In this document: positions 54,185 to 63,862 of the stretch, in pieces
Layout: every line of letters starts with the position of its first letter
Position numbering within the stretch: position 1 is the first letter of the stretch
NCBI GenBank assembly: GCA_903876875.1
Contig: CAIRBT010000073.1
Location: 1 to 64,000 of the forward strand
DNA: 64,000 bases
Reading direction: 5' to 3'
Source: an uncultured Geobacteraceae bacterium
GTDB taxonomy: Bacteria; Desulfobacterota; Desulfuromonadia; Geobacterales; Pseudopelobacteraceae
Notes under the pieces: generated by a model
Told to the model about the DNA's origin: nothing
Database searches by the model: none
What the model saw: the letters and a program-made list of their open reading frames with translations, nothing else
Position numbers and translations under genes: made by a program

Positions 54185-56788
54185 TCATTTGCTCAGCACA
54201 TATTTTCGCGTTTCATCAATAACAAGGAGCATGCAGGCAAAGGGGATCAATAGCAGCACGACGTTGAAACCAATTGGTGCCGAAGAAAACAATGAATTAC
54301 CACGCGAAGTGAACATGATACATACCGCCAGCAGCAGTTCGGTGACAATACCTGCCACCACCAGGCGATTGGAAAAGAAACCGAGCTTGAAGATAGAAAT
54401 GGTGGCGGAGCGACAGGCAAGCACGTTGGCGATCTGTGTGGCAATAATACCGGCAAAACAGGCTGTTGTCGCTTCCAGATAGAGCCGTGACGTCGGTGCC
54501 AGCACTTGTCCCCACTGCCAGCCACCCGAGTACATCACATAAAAATATGCCGCCATGCCAGCCACCGCTTCCCACATCCCCAAAAACAAGAACGAGCGGA
54601 GCAGCACGGCTTTACTCAGCAGATGTTCTCCCGGCGGTCGGGGTGGACGGGTCATGATGTCTGCTGCCGGCTTCTCAGAACCAAGTGCCAGGGCAGGCAG
54701 CATATCCGTACCGAGATCCACTGCCAAAATCTGCATGATCACCAGCGGCAGTGGAATGCCAAGCAGGATATAGGCGATGTACGGAACCAACTCGGCAACA
54801 TTTGACGCAAAGATATAGGTGATAAAATTACGGATATTCTCGAATACCCCCCTCCCCTCTTCAATGGCATGGACGATGGAGGCAAAATTATCATCCAACA
54901 GCACGATATCAGCGGCTTCACGGGCAACACTGGTCCCCGACAACCCCATTGCAATACCCACATGGGCTTTTTTCAATGCCGGTGCGTCGTTCACCCCATC
55001 TCCGGTCACCGCAACGCGGTGCCCCCCCTCAATAAGTGAACTGACAACCTGCATCTTGTTCTGTGGCGACATACGCGCAAAGATCAGGTTTGCTTTTTTC
55101 AGCTCTTCGCGCAACTGTTCATCAGTCATACCGGTGCATTCCCGCCCTTCAATAACCACCGGTTCGCCGGTAATCAGGCCGATGTTACGTGCGATAGCCG
55201 CAGCCGTTGGGCCGGCATCACCAGTAATCATAATAACTCTGATACCGGCAGTATGACAGCTACTCAGAGCCTCCTGAACACCGGGGCGTGGCGGGTCAAG
55301 GAGCCCCATAAAACCGGCAAACGTGAGCTGTTCCTCCGGGACCTCACCACCGGGAGCGGCAGCCAGTTTTCGATAGGCCAGGGTGATCACCCGCAGCCCC
55401 TCCGAAGCCAAATCCTTGAGTCGCTGTTGCAGATCCCTGGTATGAGTGTCGTCCAGTGGTATGATGGCTCCACCTTTCCCGGAGAGAGACGTACAGAGCG
55501 GCAGTATCCCCTCCCCCGCCCCTTTGACCAGTTGATACACCGTACCGTCTACCCGATGGATGGTGGACATCCGTTTGCGTTCGCTGTCAAACGGATTTTC
55601 ACCGAGCCGTTCGCCAGTCACCGCCCCTTGAGTGACGGCGTAACCATAGAGTGCCGTTTCCGTTGAATCCCCTTTCAGTCCCCCTTGCGTGGTCTCGGTA
55701 ACAGTATTACAGAGCCGGGCCACCACACAGGCCATGGTCGGTTCGGCCGGGCTCCAGACCTTCTGTACGGACATGATATTCTGGGTAAGGGTGCCGGTCT
55801 TATCGGTGCAGATCAGATCAATTGAACCAAGTACTTCTACGGCGTTGAGGCTTTTCACCAGGGCGTTGCGCTTTGCCATCCGCTTGCTGCCCATGGCAAG
55901 TGACAGCGTAACGGTCGGCAGGAGCCCCTCCGGCACCGTGGCAATAATCACCCCTATGGCAAAGAGAAAATTATCCCAGAAGCTTCTGCCGACCAAACCG
56001 CCGATAATAAAGAAGCTGCCGCCGCACGCGACGGCAATGAGGGCAACAATGCGACTTACCCTGGTAATTTCTCTATGGAGCGGACTCACCTCTTCCACCA
56101 CGTTACCGGTTATCCGGGCGATCTTGCCAAATTCAGTCGCCATGCCTGTGGCATAGACAACCGCCTTACCGCTACCACTCACCACGAACGTACCGGCAAA
56201 GACCAGGTTACTGCTATCTATCAACTCCCCCTCGCAGGGGGTATCAATAAGCAACCGGGAATCGGATTCACCGGTCAGGAGCGAATTATTGACGGTGAGC
56301 TTGCTTGATTCCACAATCCGTGCATCGGCGGGCACCTTATCGCCTTCCCGAAGGAGCACCACATCTCCCGGCACTATCTCCTCGGCCGCACTGTCAATCT
56401 CTGCCCCCCCCCTGATCAGGGCAACCCGAAAGGGGAGCATTTTACGCAACTCTTGTACCGCCTTTTCGGTGCGGTACTCCTGAACAAAGGTAAACAGAGC
56501 ATTAATACCAATGACCGCCAGAATGGCGCAGCCAAGCCGGAGCAGACCTTCTCCCGGGTGGAGGTATTCGGAGAGAAAGCAGAGGACTGCGGCAAACCAG
56601 AGCAGAAGAGCGAGGAAATGGGTGAACTGGGAGAGCAGGCGCATAATCATTGGCCGGCCCCGTTCCTCATGAATCTCATTGGTACCGTATTCACCACGAC
56701 GGCGAAGTGCCTCCACAGCCAGAAGCCCTTCGGGGGTACTCAACAACGTGGCATACACCTCATCATGGGTGAGTGATTGAATATTCAT
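54185..56788 (-). CDS. P2-type cation-transporting ATPase
   Basis: An 867-residue membrane pump of the Ca2+/monovalent-cation (P2) group. The N-terminal cation_ATPase_N part, actuator motif LTGES (171-175), transmembrane PEGL (286-289), phosphorylation motif DKTGTLT (329-335) and hinge GDGVNDAPAL are all intact. The PEGL and C-terminal six-helix region favour Ca2+ or Na+/K+-like transport over heavy-metal pumping; the exact ion is not assigned. Its start overlaps the Usp gene stop (ATGA), a linkage that suggests regulation of the pump by the Usp protein. Confidence 0.93.
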   Translation of the reverse strand: MNIQSLTHDEVYATLLSTPEGLLAVEALRRRGEYGTNEIHEERGRPMIMRLLSQFTHFLALLLWFAAVLCFLSEYLHPGEGLLRLGCAILAVIGINALFTFVQEYRTEKAVQELRKMLPFRVALIRGGAEIDSAAEEIVPGDVVLLREGDKVPADARIVESSKLTVNNSLLTGESDSRLLIDTPCEGELIDSSNLVFAGTFVVSGSGKAVVYATGMATEFGKIARITGNVVEEVSPLHREITRVSRIVALIAVACGGSFFIIGGLVGRSFWDNFLFAIGVIIATVPEGLLPTVTLSLAMGSKRMAKRNALVKSLNAVEVLGSIDLICTDKTGTLTQNIMSVQKVWSPAEPTMACVVARLCNTVTETTQGGLKGDSTETALYGYAVTQGAVTGERLGENPFDSERKRMSTIHRVDGTVYQLVKGAGEGILPLCTSLSGKGGAIIPLDDTHTRDLQQRLKDLASEGLRVITLAYRKLAAAPGGEVPEEQLTFAGFMGLLDPPRPGVQEALSSCHTAGIRVIMITGDAGPTAAAIARNIGLITGEPVVIEGRECTGMTDEQLREELKKANLIFARMSPQNKMQVVSSLIEGGHRVAVTGDGVNDAPALKKAHVGIAMGLSGTSVAREAADIVLLDDNFASIVHAIEEGRGVFENIRNFITYIFASNVAELVPYIAYILLGIPLPLVIMQILAVDLGTDMLPALALGSEKPAADIMTRPPRPPGEHLLSKAVLLRSFLFLGMWEAVAGMAAYFYVMYSGGWQWGQVLAPTSRLYLEATTACFAGIIATQIANVLACRSATISIFKLGFFSNRLVVAGIVTELLLAVCIMFTSRGNSLFSSAPIGFNVVLLLIPFACMLLVIDETRKYVLSK

Positions 56789-57588
56789 ACCAGTACGAGG
56801 CGAGGCCGAAACAGCATGCTGTTACAGGGGGGATTACCCATAATCATACCGGCAGGATTACCAAAAAACAGTTTCCGAAACAGACCGCGATTACTGGCTC
56901 CCAGCACAATTAAATCGTGGTGGCGAGTAACCGCTTCAATGCCGATCTCCTCACCAATGCGTCCCGCACCACGGCGTTCCTGCACGGTTACAGCACTCTG
57001 TGCCAGCTGTTCCTTGAAGAGAGTGACACACTTTGGTATTTCCCTATCACGTTGCCGTGTGGCGACATGAAAGAGTATGACCTCCGCAGCGAACGCCCTC
57101 GCCAACCCTGAGACAAATAACAGATGGTACTTCGAACTATTGCCCCTGTTCCCAAGCGGCACCAGGATATGACCGGGATGCGGGTCACCCATATCGGTGA
57201 CCCGCATGACCACCAGGTCACAGCGTACCCCCCGCAACAGATAATACACGGTTTCCCGTGGCAGGTTATTTCCGTACTGCTCACCCGGTGCCATATGATA
57301 AAAGACAGCATCAACATGCTGTTCCAGCACCAGCTTGGGCAACTGAGTGTGCAGACGACCGGTGGTAACAATCTGGGTTACAGAAATGCCGAGACCGGTT
57401 GCAAGCGTATTCAGATATTCCCTATGGTGATTACCCCGGCGGAGCAGAACGTCATTAACACCGCCACCATGGGCAGTATAAAGAATAAGCTGAGCGTTAC
57501 CTGCCAATGCCAGTGCCATGGCATAGCGAGCCATCACAATGGAGGTGGTGTGTTCATTTACAACGGTAAGTATGGTGTGGTAGTTCAT
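56785..57588 (-). CDS. Tandem universal stress protein
   Basis: A 267-residue protein made of two Usp domains (about 1-140 and 145-255). Segment VMRVTDMGDPHPGHILVPLG begins the second, which ends DLIVLGASNRGLFRKLFFGN, a modified ATP-binding loop in which the second glycine is Asn. Nucleotide binding may therefore be altered. It overlaps the P-type ATPase start and lies 24 bases after the aldehyde dehydrogenase, in one operon. Confidence 0.85.
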   Translation of the reverse strand: MNYHTILTVVNEHTTSIVMARYAMALALAGNAQLILYTAHGGGVNDVLLRRGNHHREYLNTLATGLGISVTQIVTTGRLHTQLPKLVLEQHVDAVFYHMAPGEQYGNNLPRETVYYLLRGVRCDLVVMRVTDMGDPHPGHILVPLGNRGNSSKYHLLFVSGLARAFAAEVILFHVATRQRDREIPKCVTLFKEQLAQSAVTVQERRGAGRIGEEIGIEAVTRHHDLIVLGASNRGLFRKLFFGNPAGMIMGNPPCNSMLFRPRLVLV

Positions 57589-57612
57589 GAGTCATCTGTC
57601 CCGTTTTGTTCA

Positions 57613-58965
57613 TTACGCCATACTGAAATAGCCGACCACGCTGCACTGCAACGGCCTGACAAAATGCGATGGTTTCGTGATGCCATCACCGGTTGGCGTG
57701 CCGATTGACATCGAGGCATACCCTTCACCCATGCCAAGCCCATAGAGGGTTGAGGCGTTATTGACATAAATAGAACATTGCATGCGTCGCCCCATGTGGG
57801 TAAGATTTCTGATGTCTGTAGAGTACATTGCGGCGGAATGATGGTTGCCCCCCTCTGCCCGCCAGGCCAGTTCAATGGCCGACTCCACATCTGACGTAAT
57901 GGTGACCGGCAGCAGTGGCATCAGCTGTTCTCTGAAAATGAGCGGATGGTCATTGGGCACCACGCCCCAGAGCAGACGGATAGCGGAGGGAATATCGAGG
58001 CCAATTCCTTTGGCAAGACATGCCGCATCGCGACCGACAAAATGACGATTCATCGTTGGCTCTGCTCCAGCGGCCCCTTGGAGTATTACGAGAGCGGTCA
58101 ACGCCTCCATCTGAGACGGCGACAACTCAAAGGCACGCGGGTCACTACGCATACCTGCCAAAAACCGTTCCCTGGCCGCTTCAACAACGATTATCTCCTT
58201 CTCCGCAATACAGAGCAGGTTATTGTCAAAGCTGGCTCCAAAGATGATGTCGTGCACACAGGCCGGAAATATGGCGGTTTCATCAACCACCACCGGCGGG
58301 TTGCCAGGGCCGGCCGCAATGGTTTTACAGCTTTTACCTATTTTCATTGCCACGGTAACGATTGCCGGCCCACCGGTTACCAGATTAAGTTGAACTCCGG
58401 GGTGGGCTAACAGAGCCCGGCTGTTCTCCTCCGAGGCGGGCAATACGGTGGTGATCAAACCGGGAGGGGCTCCGGCGGACACGGCAGCGGCAGCCAGAAT
58501 TGCCATCGTATCCCGGCTCACTTGAGCAGCGGCCGGATGGGGAGCAAACACCACCGCATTTCCGGCGGCAAGTATGGCTATGGCATTGGAGATCACGGTT
58601 GCCGCCGGGTTGTTTGAAGGGGTAACTGCGGCCACCACACCAAACGGTGCGTACTCGACAAGGGTGAGCCCCTTATCCCCCGTATAGGCATGGGTTCGCA
58701 GATCCTCAACCCCCGGTGTCCGGGTGGCACAAAGAATATTTTTTGCGGTTTTGTCAGCGACTCTGCCAAGTGACGTTTCCGCCACGGCCATCCGCGCCCA
58801 GCGTTCGGCGTGGACCAGCGCCTCACTGCGCAGTGCCGTGATAACGGCCCGGCGCACCTCAAGACTGAGCCCTTGAAAAACGGCCTGTGAGCGGGTGGCA
58901 GCGTTAACCGCTTCATTAACCGTGGCAAAAAAAACCTGATCGTTATTCACTTCCTGAGCCTTCAT
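57613..58965 (-). CDS. CoA-acylating aldehyde dehydrogenase (EutE/PduP-like)
   Basis: A 450-residue enzyme that interconverts aldehydes and acyl-CoA with NAD. Catalytic Cys252 lies in SFDNNLLCIAEKEI, the pattern of EutE/PduP. The cofactor segment is PFGVVAAVTPSNNPAATVIS. The short N-terminus lacks the amphipathic helix that sends PduP/EutE into microcompartments, and no shell gene is nearby, so it is probably cytosolic. The ATG at 58965 follows AAAGGAG. It is 49 bases after the methylmalonyl-CoA decarboxylase gene, hinting at propionyl-CoA/propanal or acetaldehyde metabolism. Confidence 0.9.
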   Translation of the reverse strand: MKAQEVNNDQVFFATVNEAVNAATRSQAVFQGLSLEVRRAVITALRSEALVHAERWARMAVAETSLGRVADKTAKNILCATRTPGVEDLRTHAYTGDKGLTLVEYAPFGVVAAVTPSNNPAATVISNAIAILAAGNAVVFAPHPAAAQVSRDTMAILAAAAVSAGAPPGLITTVLPASEENSRALLAHPGVQLNLVTGGPAIVTVAMKIGKSCKTIAAGPGNPPVVVDETAIFPACVHDIIFGASFDNNLLCIAEKEIIVVEAARERFLAGMRSDPRAFELSPSQMEALTALVILQGAAGAEPTMNRHFVGRDAACLAKGIGLDIPSAIRLLWGVVPNDHPLIFREQLMPLLPVTITSDVESAIELAWRAEGGNHHSAAMYSTDIRNLTHMGRRMQCSIYVNNASTLYGLGMGEGYASMSIGTPTGDGITKPSHFVRPLQCSVVGYFSMA

Positions 58966-59014
58966 GATTTCTCCTTTACCCTCTACTTCACATTGGAAAC
59001 AAGCAGCGTACTCC

Positions 59015-59794
59015 CTACGAACCATTAAAAACCGGGGGGCGTTTCTCTTGAAAAGCCCGAATCCCTTCGGCGTAATCATCGCTGTGATACACCAGTCGCC
59101 GCAATCCCTGAACACGTTCAAAGGTTTGCGGACTTAAGGGGTGGGCATTGGCAAGCAGACGAATCTGCTCTTTGATAACTCTGATGCTCAGGGGACTGTT
59201 ACCGGCTATGGAACCGGCCAGGTGCCACGTAAACGTTTCCAGTTCCTCCAACGGTACCAGATGATTCAGTATGCCGAGTTTTTGTGCCCGCTCTGCCGTG
59301 AGCGGCTGCGCCGAAAAGAACATCTCCTTCGCAATATTAACCCCCATAATACCGATGAAATGCAGTATTCCTGTGGCGTTATACGGCACACTTATTTTCG
59401 CAGGAGTCATGGTCAAAGAAGCGTGCGGCGAACCGATCAGAATATCACACGACAACGCCAGATCACAGGCACCCCCCCATACGGAACCCTCTATCATGGC
59501 AATCACCGGCAGTACTGACGCCTGAATCGTGCGAAGAATGGTCACCAGCGGATCATCGTATGGCAGGGGATCACGGCCGGCCAGGGGGAGTTCATTAATA
59601 TCGTGGCCGGCGGACCACACTTTTGCTCCAGCAGTGGCACGGATTATAATTACCCGTGCTCCCCCGTTTTCCAACAATGCGAACGCCGCCAGCATGTCAT
59701 CAACCATCGCGCTGTTCAGCATATTAAGGTGCTCGGAGTTGTTCATAATAATTGTACCGATATCATCACTCAGTTGCGTGAGTACCAATGGCAT
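59015..59794 (-). CDS. Methylmalonyl-CoA decarboxylase (ScpB-like)
   Basis: A 259-residue crotonase-fold enzyme. It closely follows the E. coli ScpB (YgfG) pattern: KVWSAGHDINELPLAGRDPL, YDDPL, IEGSVWGGA, SMTP-like TMTPAKISVPYN and FERVQGLRRLVYHSDDYAEG. ScpB converts methylmalonyl-CoA to propionyl-CoA and CO2. General enoyl-CoA hydratases lack this combination. The ATG at 59794 follows GAGAGG. It heads the operon with the CoA-acylating aldehyde dehydrogenase. Confidence 0.88.
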   Translation of the reverse strand: MPLVLTQLSDDIGTIIMNNSEHLNMLNSAMVDDMLAAFALLENGGARVIIIRATAGAKVWSAGHDINELPLAGRDPLPYDDPLVTILRTIQASVLPVIAMIEGSVWGGACDLALSCDILIGSPHASLTMTPAKISVPYNATGILHFIGIMGVNIAKEMFFSAQPLTAERAQKLGILNHLVPLEELETFTWHLAGSIAGNSPLSIRVIKEQIRLLANAHPLSPQTFERVQGLRRLVYHSDDYAEGIRAFQEKRPPVFNGS

Positions 59795-60053
59795 GGGAGT
59801 ACCTCTCTGTTTTACTGATTCGTCAGAGGACATTCCGCAACATACGTGCCAAGGGGGATCTTCGGTGTAACAGCCTGTTAGAATGGAGGTAAACGGCGTG
59901 AGAGATGGGGAGAGACTACCGGTGGCTTCCATCACATACTGCAAAAATTAATGCAAAGGTGCCATATATGACGGTCATGGGTATGTAGAAAGCAACAAAT
60001 TACGTTACCGCTGCGGGCAGCTGGAAGTGAGCTTCAATGAGTGAGGAAAAAAC

Positions 60054-60260
60054 CACCACCCCGTCAGGCTGCGCCTGCCACCCCTCCGAGGGAGGGGAAT
60101 AAAAACGCTGGCCTTTCATTCACTGGAGCGGAATAAAAACGCCGGCCACTCCTTCACGGGAGGGTAATAAAATAAAAAAAATTCCCCTCCACCGCTGGCG
60201 GAGAAAAAAATATAAAAATTCCCCTCCACCGGAGGGGTGCCCCGCAGGGGCGGGGTGGTG
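60054..60260. repeat. Imperfect long inverted repeat with inner direct repeats
   Basis: The left arm (60054-60100) and right arm (60218-60260) are approximate reverse complements starting CACCACCCCG and ending CGGGGTGGTG. Between them the unit GGAATAAAAACGCYGGCC recurs (about 60096-60113 and 60130-60147). GC-rich arms such as ACCCCTCCGAGGGAGGGGAAT-like sequence are typical of dispersed intergenic repeats. No coding sequence. Confidence 0.6.
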
Positions 60261-60502
60261 ATCTTTGGCGGGGAAGCGCACAAGAGAATCCGTCATACGT
60301 GTACATAACTGTTACATACAGTAGGAAGCGCACAACTTTCTCACCACAATCTCTCGTTATTCCCCATAAATAGTTGATAATACGTTATGAAATTATTTCT
60401 CTGTGGTGGCTCACTCTTTGCTCTGTTTACCTCATCACGTAGTTATTTCGCACGTCCGTTTCCAACCATCCCTTGATAGTTGGGTCCGCAAGAGGAGCCT
60501 TT
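60261..60502. other. AT-rich leader of the small membrane protein
   Basis: No gene seen. The region 60360-60470 is AT-rich and should hold the promoter of the gene at 60503, but no unambiguous boxes were assigned. Confidence 0.35.
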
Positions 60503-60697
60503 ATGAGCAAATTTCTTTTTATCTTTGTTGCCGGAATTTTTGTCGGATCCATCATTTTTGAATTGAATAAAAGGTCGAAAACCAAGTCGGAATTTACCCA
60601 TCTATTGGAGAATTTAATTGAGCGGGAAGCGGACGATGTGTTTGTAGGTGCCCTTGCAAAAAACGAAGAGCGCTTTATGGACGATTTGCATCGGTAA
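60503..60697 (+). CDS. Small single-pass membrane protein
   Basis: A 64-residue protein. An N-terminal hydrophobic helix (MSKFLFIFVAGIFVGSIIFE) is followed by a charged helix (about 22-64). The ATG has GAGGAG upstream. I recognise no family. Its last 23 bases overlap the 3' end of the convergent receiver-kinase. Confidence 0.6.
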   Translation: MSKFLFIFVAGIFVGSIIFELNKRSKTKSEFTHLLENLIEREADDVFVGALAKNEERFMDDLHR

Positions 60698-62720
60698 CAT
60701 CACTCTCCACAGGCTCCGGGAGCGGTAGGGTGAACCGGAAACTGGTTCCCCTTCCGAGCTCACTTTCCAACCAGAGTCTCCCCCCGTGCAGTTCCACCAA
60801 CTGTTTTGTCAGAGCCAGGCCGAGGCCGGTGCCACGGTATGTTTTGCTCGTTGCCGATTCAAGCTGCGTAAAAGCATGAAAAAGCTTCGGAATATCATCA
60901 GCCTTGATGCCAATGCCGCTGTCCGTAACAGAAATCTCAATAAAGCCGTGGGGGGAAGGTGACTGGTCAGGTATAGCATCCTTGCTTCCGCCTCGTCCCC
61001 CCTCGTCACTCCTCATGCGGCTGCTCACACAAACTTTTCCGCCCGGCGAGGTGAACTTGACCGCGTTGGATATCAGGTTAGCGAGAATCTGCTTCAGCTT
61101 GGTACGATCAACCAAGATGGTGACTCCAGCCATCGGAGTGGGTGACAGTTGAAGATCTATACCACCTTTGAGGGCAAGCCCCTTGAGTGCTCGTACCGCT
61201 TCCTTGAGTATTTCTGAGAGTGGATAGGTAACGAGGAGTAGCTTCATGGTGCCTGACTCAACCTGCGAGAGGTCGAGAACGCCATTAATCAGCGTAAGGA
61301 GCTGTTTACCATTAGAAAGAATATATGAAATATATTCATGCTGTTTTTGATTGAGTACCCCAAAATGCTGACGTTGCAGTACATCAGAAAAACCGATTAC
61401 CGCATTGAGCGGTGTACGGAGTTCGTGGCTCATATTGGCAATAAAATCCGCCTTGATGTGTGAGACCTCCGCCAGACGCCGATTGCTCTCAACAAGTTTC
61501 GTATTTAGTATCTGGGTGTTGTTCAGCTCGTCTGAGAGCTCCCTTGAAATTGACTGGAGATGTTGCTCAGCCAGTTTACGTTCACTGATATCCCGGACAA
61601 TGCCAATTGCGTGCCATTCCTGCTCAAGGAGCAGTGCCGACAGTGACAATTCCACCGCGATTTCCTGACCGTTTTTTTTCAGGGCACTCAGTTCTACGGT
61701 TCGGTTAACGGCGTTCCCCTCCCCCGTACGCATGAACCGGGCAAACGCGACAGCATGTTCATCGAGATATCGTTCGGGCACCATCAGAGTATGAAAGCTC
61801 TTGTCAATTACTTCATCGACACGGTAACCAAACATACGCTCCGCAGCAGGGTTCCAAAAAGTTACCAACCCCTTGCAGTCAATCATAATGATGGCATCTG
61901 ACGTAGAGTCGGTTATGGTCTTGATCTTTGATTCTAGGCGTTTACGGATCGTCATTTCCCGCCAACTGCAGATCACCACCTGTTGTCCCTGCAATGTAAT
62001 TACGCTCAACGAACTTTCTGTCCAAAACAGACTGCCATCCGGCCGTTGGTGCAACCACTCTTCACTACTTCTTCCGGAGAGCATTGCCCGGGCGACTTTT
62101 TCCCCAAGAGCCACCGAGGAGAGCCTGCCATCCGGCTGATATTCGGGATAAAAGGCTTCTGGTTTTTGACCACATATGTGCAGCCGATCGCACCGAAGCA
62201 AGAGCTCTGCCGCCTTGTTGCAGTCAATAAAGAGACCGTCACAGAGCAGCAAATAGGCGTCCGGTGAATAATCAAAAAACTGCCTGAAACGCTCTTCACT
62301 CTCGCGCAATTGCCGCTCTACTCTCAAATTATGGGCGCACTCAAGTAAAATATTGGACAGCTGCTTGATATTAATCGGCTTGGTGACGTATTTATTAATG
62401 CCGACATCAATGGCCCGTTTCAGATAATCGGCGTGTCCAAAAGCCGTCATAACAACAATCGGCACAGCACTGTCAAGGTCACGGATGTTCTGTGCCATGG
62501 TCAGGCCGTCCATAATCGGCATATGTATGTCGGTTATGACAATATCCGGCAGCCGGGTTCGATAGACCGCCAACCCTTCCGCCCCATTTCGGGCTATCAG
62601 CAATGTTCCGCAATACCGGGATAACAACTGAGTTAACTGATGTAAGGAATCCTCATCATCCTCCACATACAAGACGGCAAGGCTCTTCAAATAAGTTTTA
62701 TTATCTACCGTTATCTTCAT
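60675..62720 (-). CDS. Receiver-PAS-PAS-histidine kinase
   Basis: A 681-residue soluble kinase. The N-terminal receiver (LAVLYVEDDEDSLHQL, IVITDIHMPIMDGLTM, TKPINIKQL) resembles the first receiver of the kinase at 21190. Two PAS domains (about 135-385), a coil, HisKA (ANMSHELRTPLNAVIGFSDV) and HATPase (ISVTDSGIGIK, GTGLGLALTKQL) follow. It has no C-terminal receiver. The ATG at 62720 overlaps the stop of the upstream receiver-kinase (ATGA), giving a coupled pair. Confidence 0.93.
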   Translation of the reverse strand: MKITVDNKTYLKSLAVLYVEDDEDSLHQLTQLLSRYCGTLLIARNGAEGLAVYRTRLPDIVITDIHMPIMDGLTMAQNIRDLDSAVPIVVMTAFGHADYLKRAIDVGINKYVTKPINIKQLSNILLECAHNLRVERQLRESEERFRQFFDYSPDAYLLLCDGLFIDCNKAAELLLRCDRLHICGQKPEAFYPEYQPDGRLSSVALGEKVARAMLSGRSSEEWLHQRPDGSLFWTESSLSVITLQGQQVVICSWREMTIRKRLESKIKTITDSTSDAIIMIDCKGLVTFWNPAAERMFGYRVDEVIDKSFHTLMVPERYLDEHAVAFARFMRTGEGNAVNRTVELSALKKNGQEIAVELSLSALLLEQEWHAIGIVRDISERKLAEQHLQSISRELSDELNNTQILNTKLVESNRRLAEVSHIKADFIANMSHELRTPLNAVIGFSDVLQRQHFGVLNQKQHEYISYILSNGKQLLTLINGVLDLSQVESGTMKLLLVTYPLSEILKEAVRALKGLALKGGIDLQLSPTPMAGVTILVDRTKLKQILANLISNAVKFTSPGGKVCVSSRMRSDEGGRGGSKDAIPDQSPSPHGFIEISVTDSGIGIKADDIPKLFHAFTQLESATSKTYRGTGLGLALTKQLVELHGGRLWLESELGRGTSFRFTLPLPEPVESDVTDANRP

Positions 62721-63862
62721 GGAGTCTGCCCCGCAAACGGAAGCGTCAGCGTAAAACAACTGCCACGGTTTTTCGTACTTTCCACGGAGAGAGTGCCATC
62801 CATGAGTTCCGCCAGCCGTTGGCTCAGGGCCAGGCCAAGGCCTGTTCCTCCGTGTACACGTGTTGTGGAACCATCCTCTTGAGTGAACGGCAGAAAGATC
62901 ATGGCCAGTGCCTCCGGGGAGATCCCGATTCCGCTGTCGCGCACGGCAATCTGGATATATCTGGTACGCGCACCATCACTTTCACAGAGCTTCACCGCAA
63001 TGGTGACACCGCCGCATTCAGTAAATTTGATCGCATTCTCCAAGAGATTATGGACAATATGCTGGAGTTGTACCGCATCACCCCGTAAAAGGTCGGGGAT
63101 GTCGCCGATAAAAGTAACATCAAGCAAGAGCCCCTTTTCATGGGCACTGTTTTTGAGTGTACCGACCGTATCACTGATGCACTGCCTGAGGTTAAATTCA
63201 GCCATATTCAGTGCCGTTTGTCCTGACTCAATATGGGTAAAATCTAACATACCATTAACCAGTGACATCATATTTTTACCTGACTTTTTGAGATCAACGA
63301 TATATCCCCGCTGCTCCTTCGGGAGATCGGTCAGTTCCAAAAGCTGGGTCATGCCAAGTACACCATTCATTGGAGTGCGCAATTCATGGCTCATGGTACT
63401 CAAAAAATGACGTTTCGTTATATCGGCCGCCTGAATGCGTCTATCGTTTTTGGATTTGTTACACAAAAGCATTTTAATTCGCGCCAGTACCTCATCGGTA
63501 TCGAACGGCTTGCTGATAAAATCCTCCGCCCCGGCCTCTGTGCCTTCGATACGCTTTTCCCGTCCGCTGTGTGCGGTGATCATGATGACCGGGATATTGC
63601 AGGTTTCATTAGACTTAATGAGACGGCACACCTCAAAACCATTCAATCCGGGCATCATGACATCCAAAAGACAGATATCTATCCGCTCTTTCAGGATTAT
63701 TGCCAACGCCTCAGAGCCATTATGTGCCAGCACCACTTCATATCCGCAGGGGCTGAGAATTGATTCCAGGAGAATAAGATTAAGCGGTTCATCATCCACA
63801 CAAAGAATCCGTGGCATGGCACCGTTGCATTCAACAGTTGTGGTGACGATGGTCGCAGGCAT
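62717..63862 (-). CDS. Receiver-histidine kinase
   Basis: A 381-residue soluble protein: N-terminal receiver (PRILCVDDEPLNLILLESIL, CLLDVMMPGLNGFEVCRLI, ISKPFDTDEV), then HisKA (STMSHELRTPMNGVLGMTQL) and HATPase ([34 protein letters not shown]). The start is uncertain: ATG 63862 has GAGGAG about 10 bases upstream, ATG 63919 and ATG 63817 are alternatives. Its receiver is probably phosphorylated by another kinase, and its product is translated together with the kinase at 60675. Confidence 0.9.
   Translation of the reverse strand: MPATIVTTTVECNGAMPRILCVDDEPLNLILLESILSPCGYEVVLAHNGSEALAIILKERIDICLLDVMMPGLNGFEVCRLIKSNETCNIPVIMITAHSGREKRIEGTEAGAEDFISKPFDTDEVLARIKMLLCNKSKNDRRIQAADITKRHFLSTMSHELRTPMNGVLGMTQLLELTDLPKEQRGYIVDLKKSGKNMMSLVNGMLDFTHIESGQTALNMAEFNLRQCISDTVGTLKNSAHEKGLLLDVTFIGDIPDLLRGDAVQLQHIVHNLLENAIKFTECGGVTIAVKLCESDGARTRYIQIAVRDSGIGISPEALAMIFLPFTQEDGSTTRVHGGTGLGLALSQRLAELMDGTLSVESTKNRGSCFTLTLPFAGQTP

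Noticed and set aside
57613-59794. Part of a bacterial microcompartment operon
   Set aside because: The aldehyde dehydrogenase lacks the N-terminal targeting helix, and no shell protein gene is present in the window.
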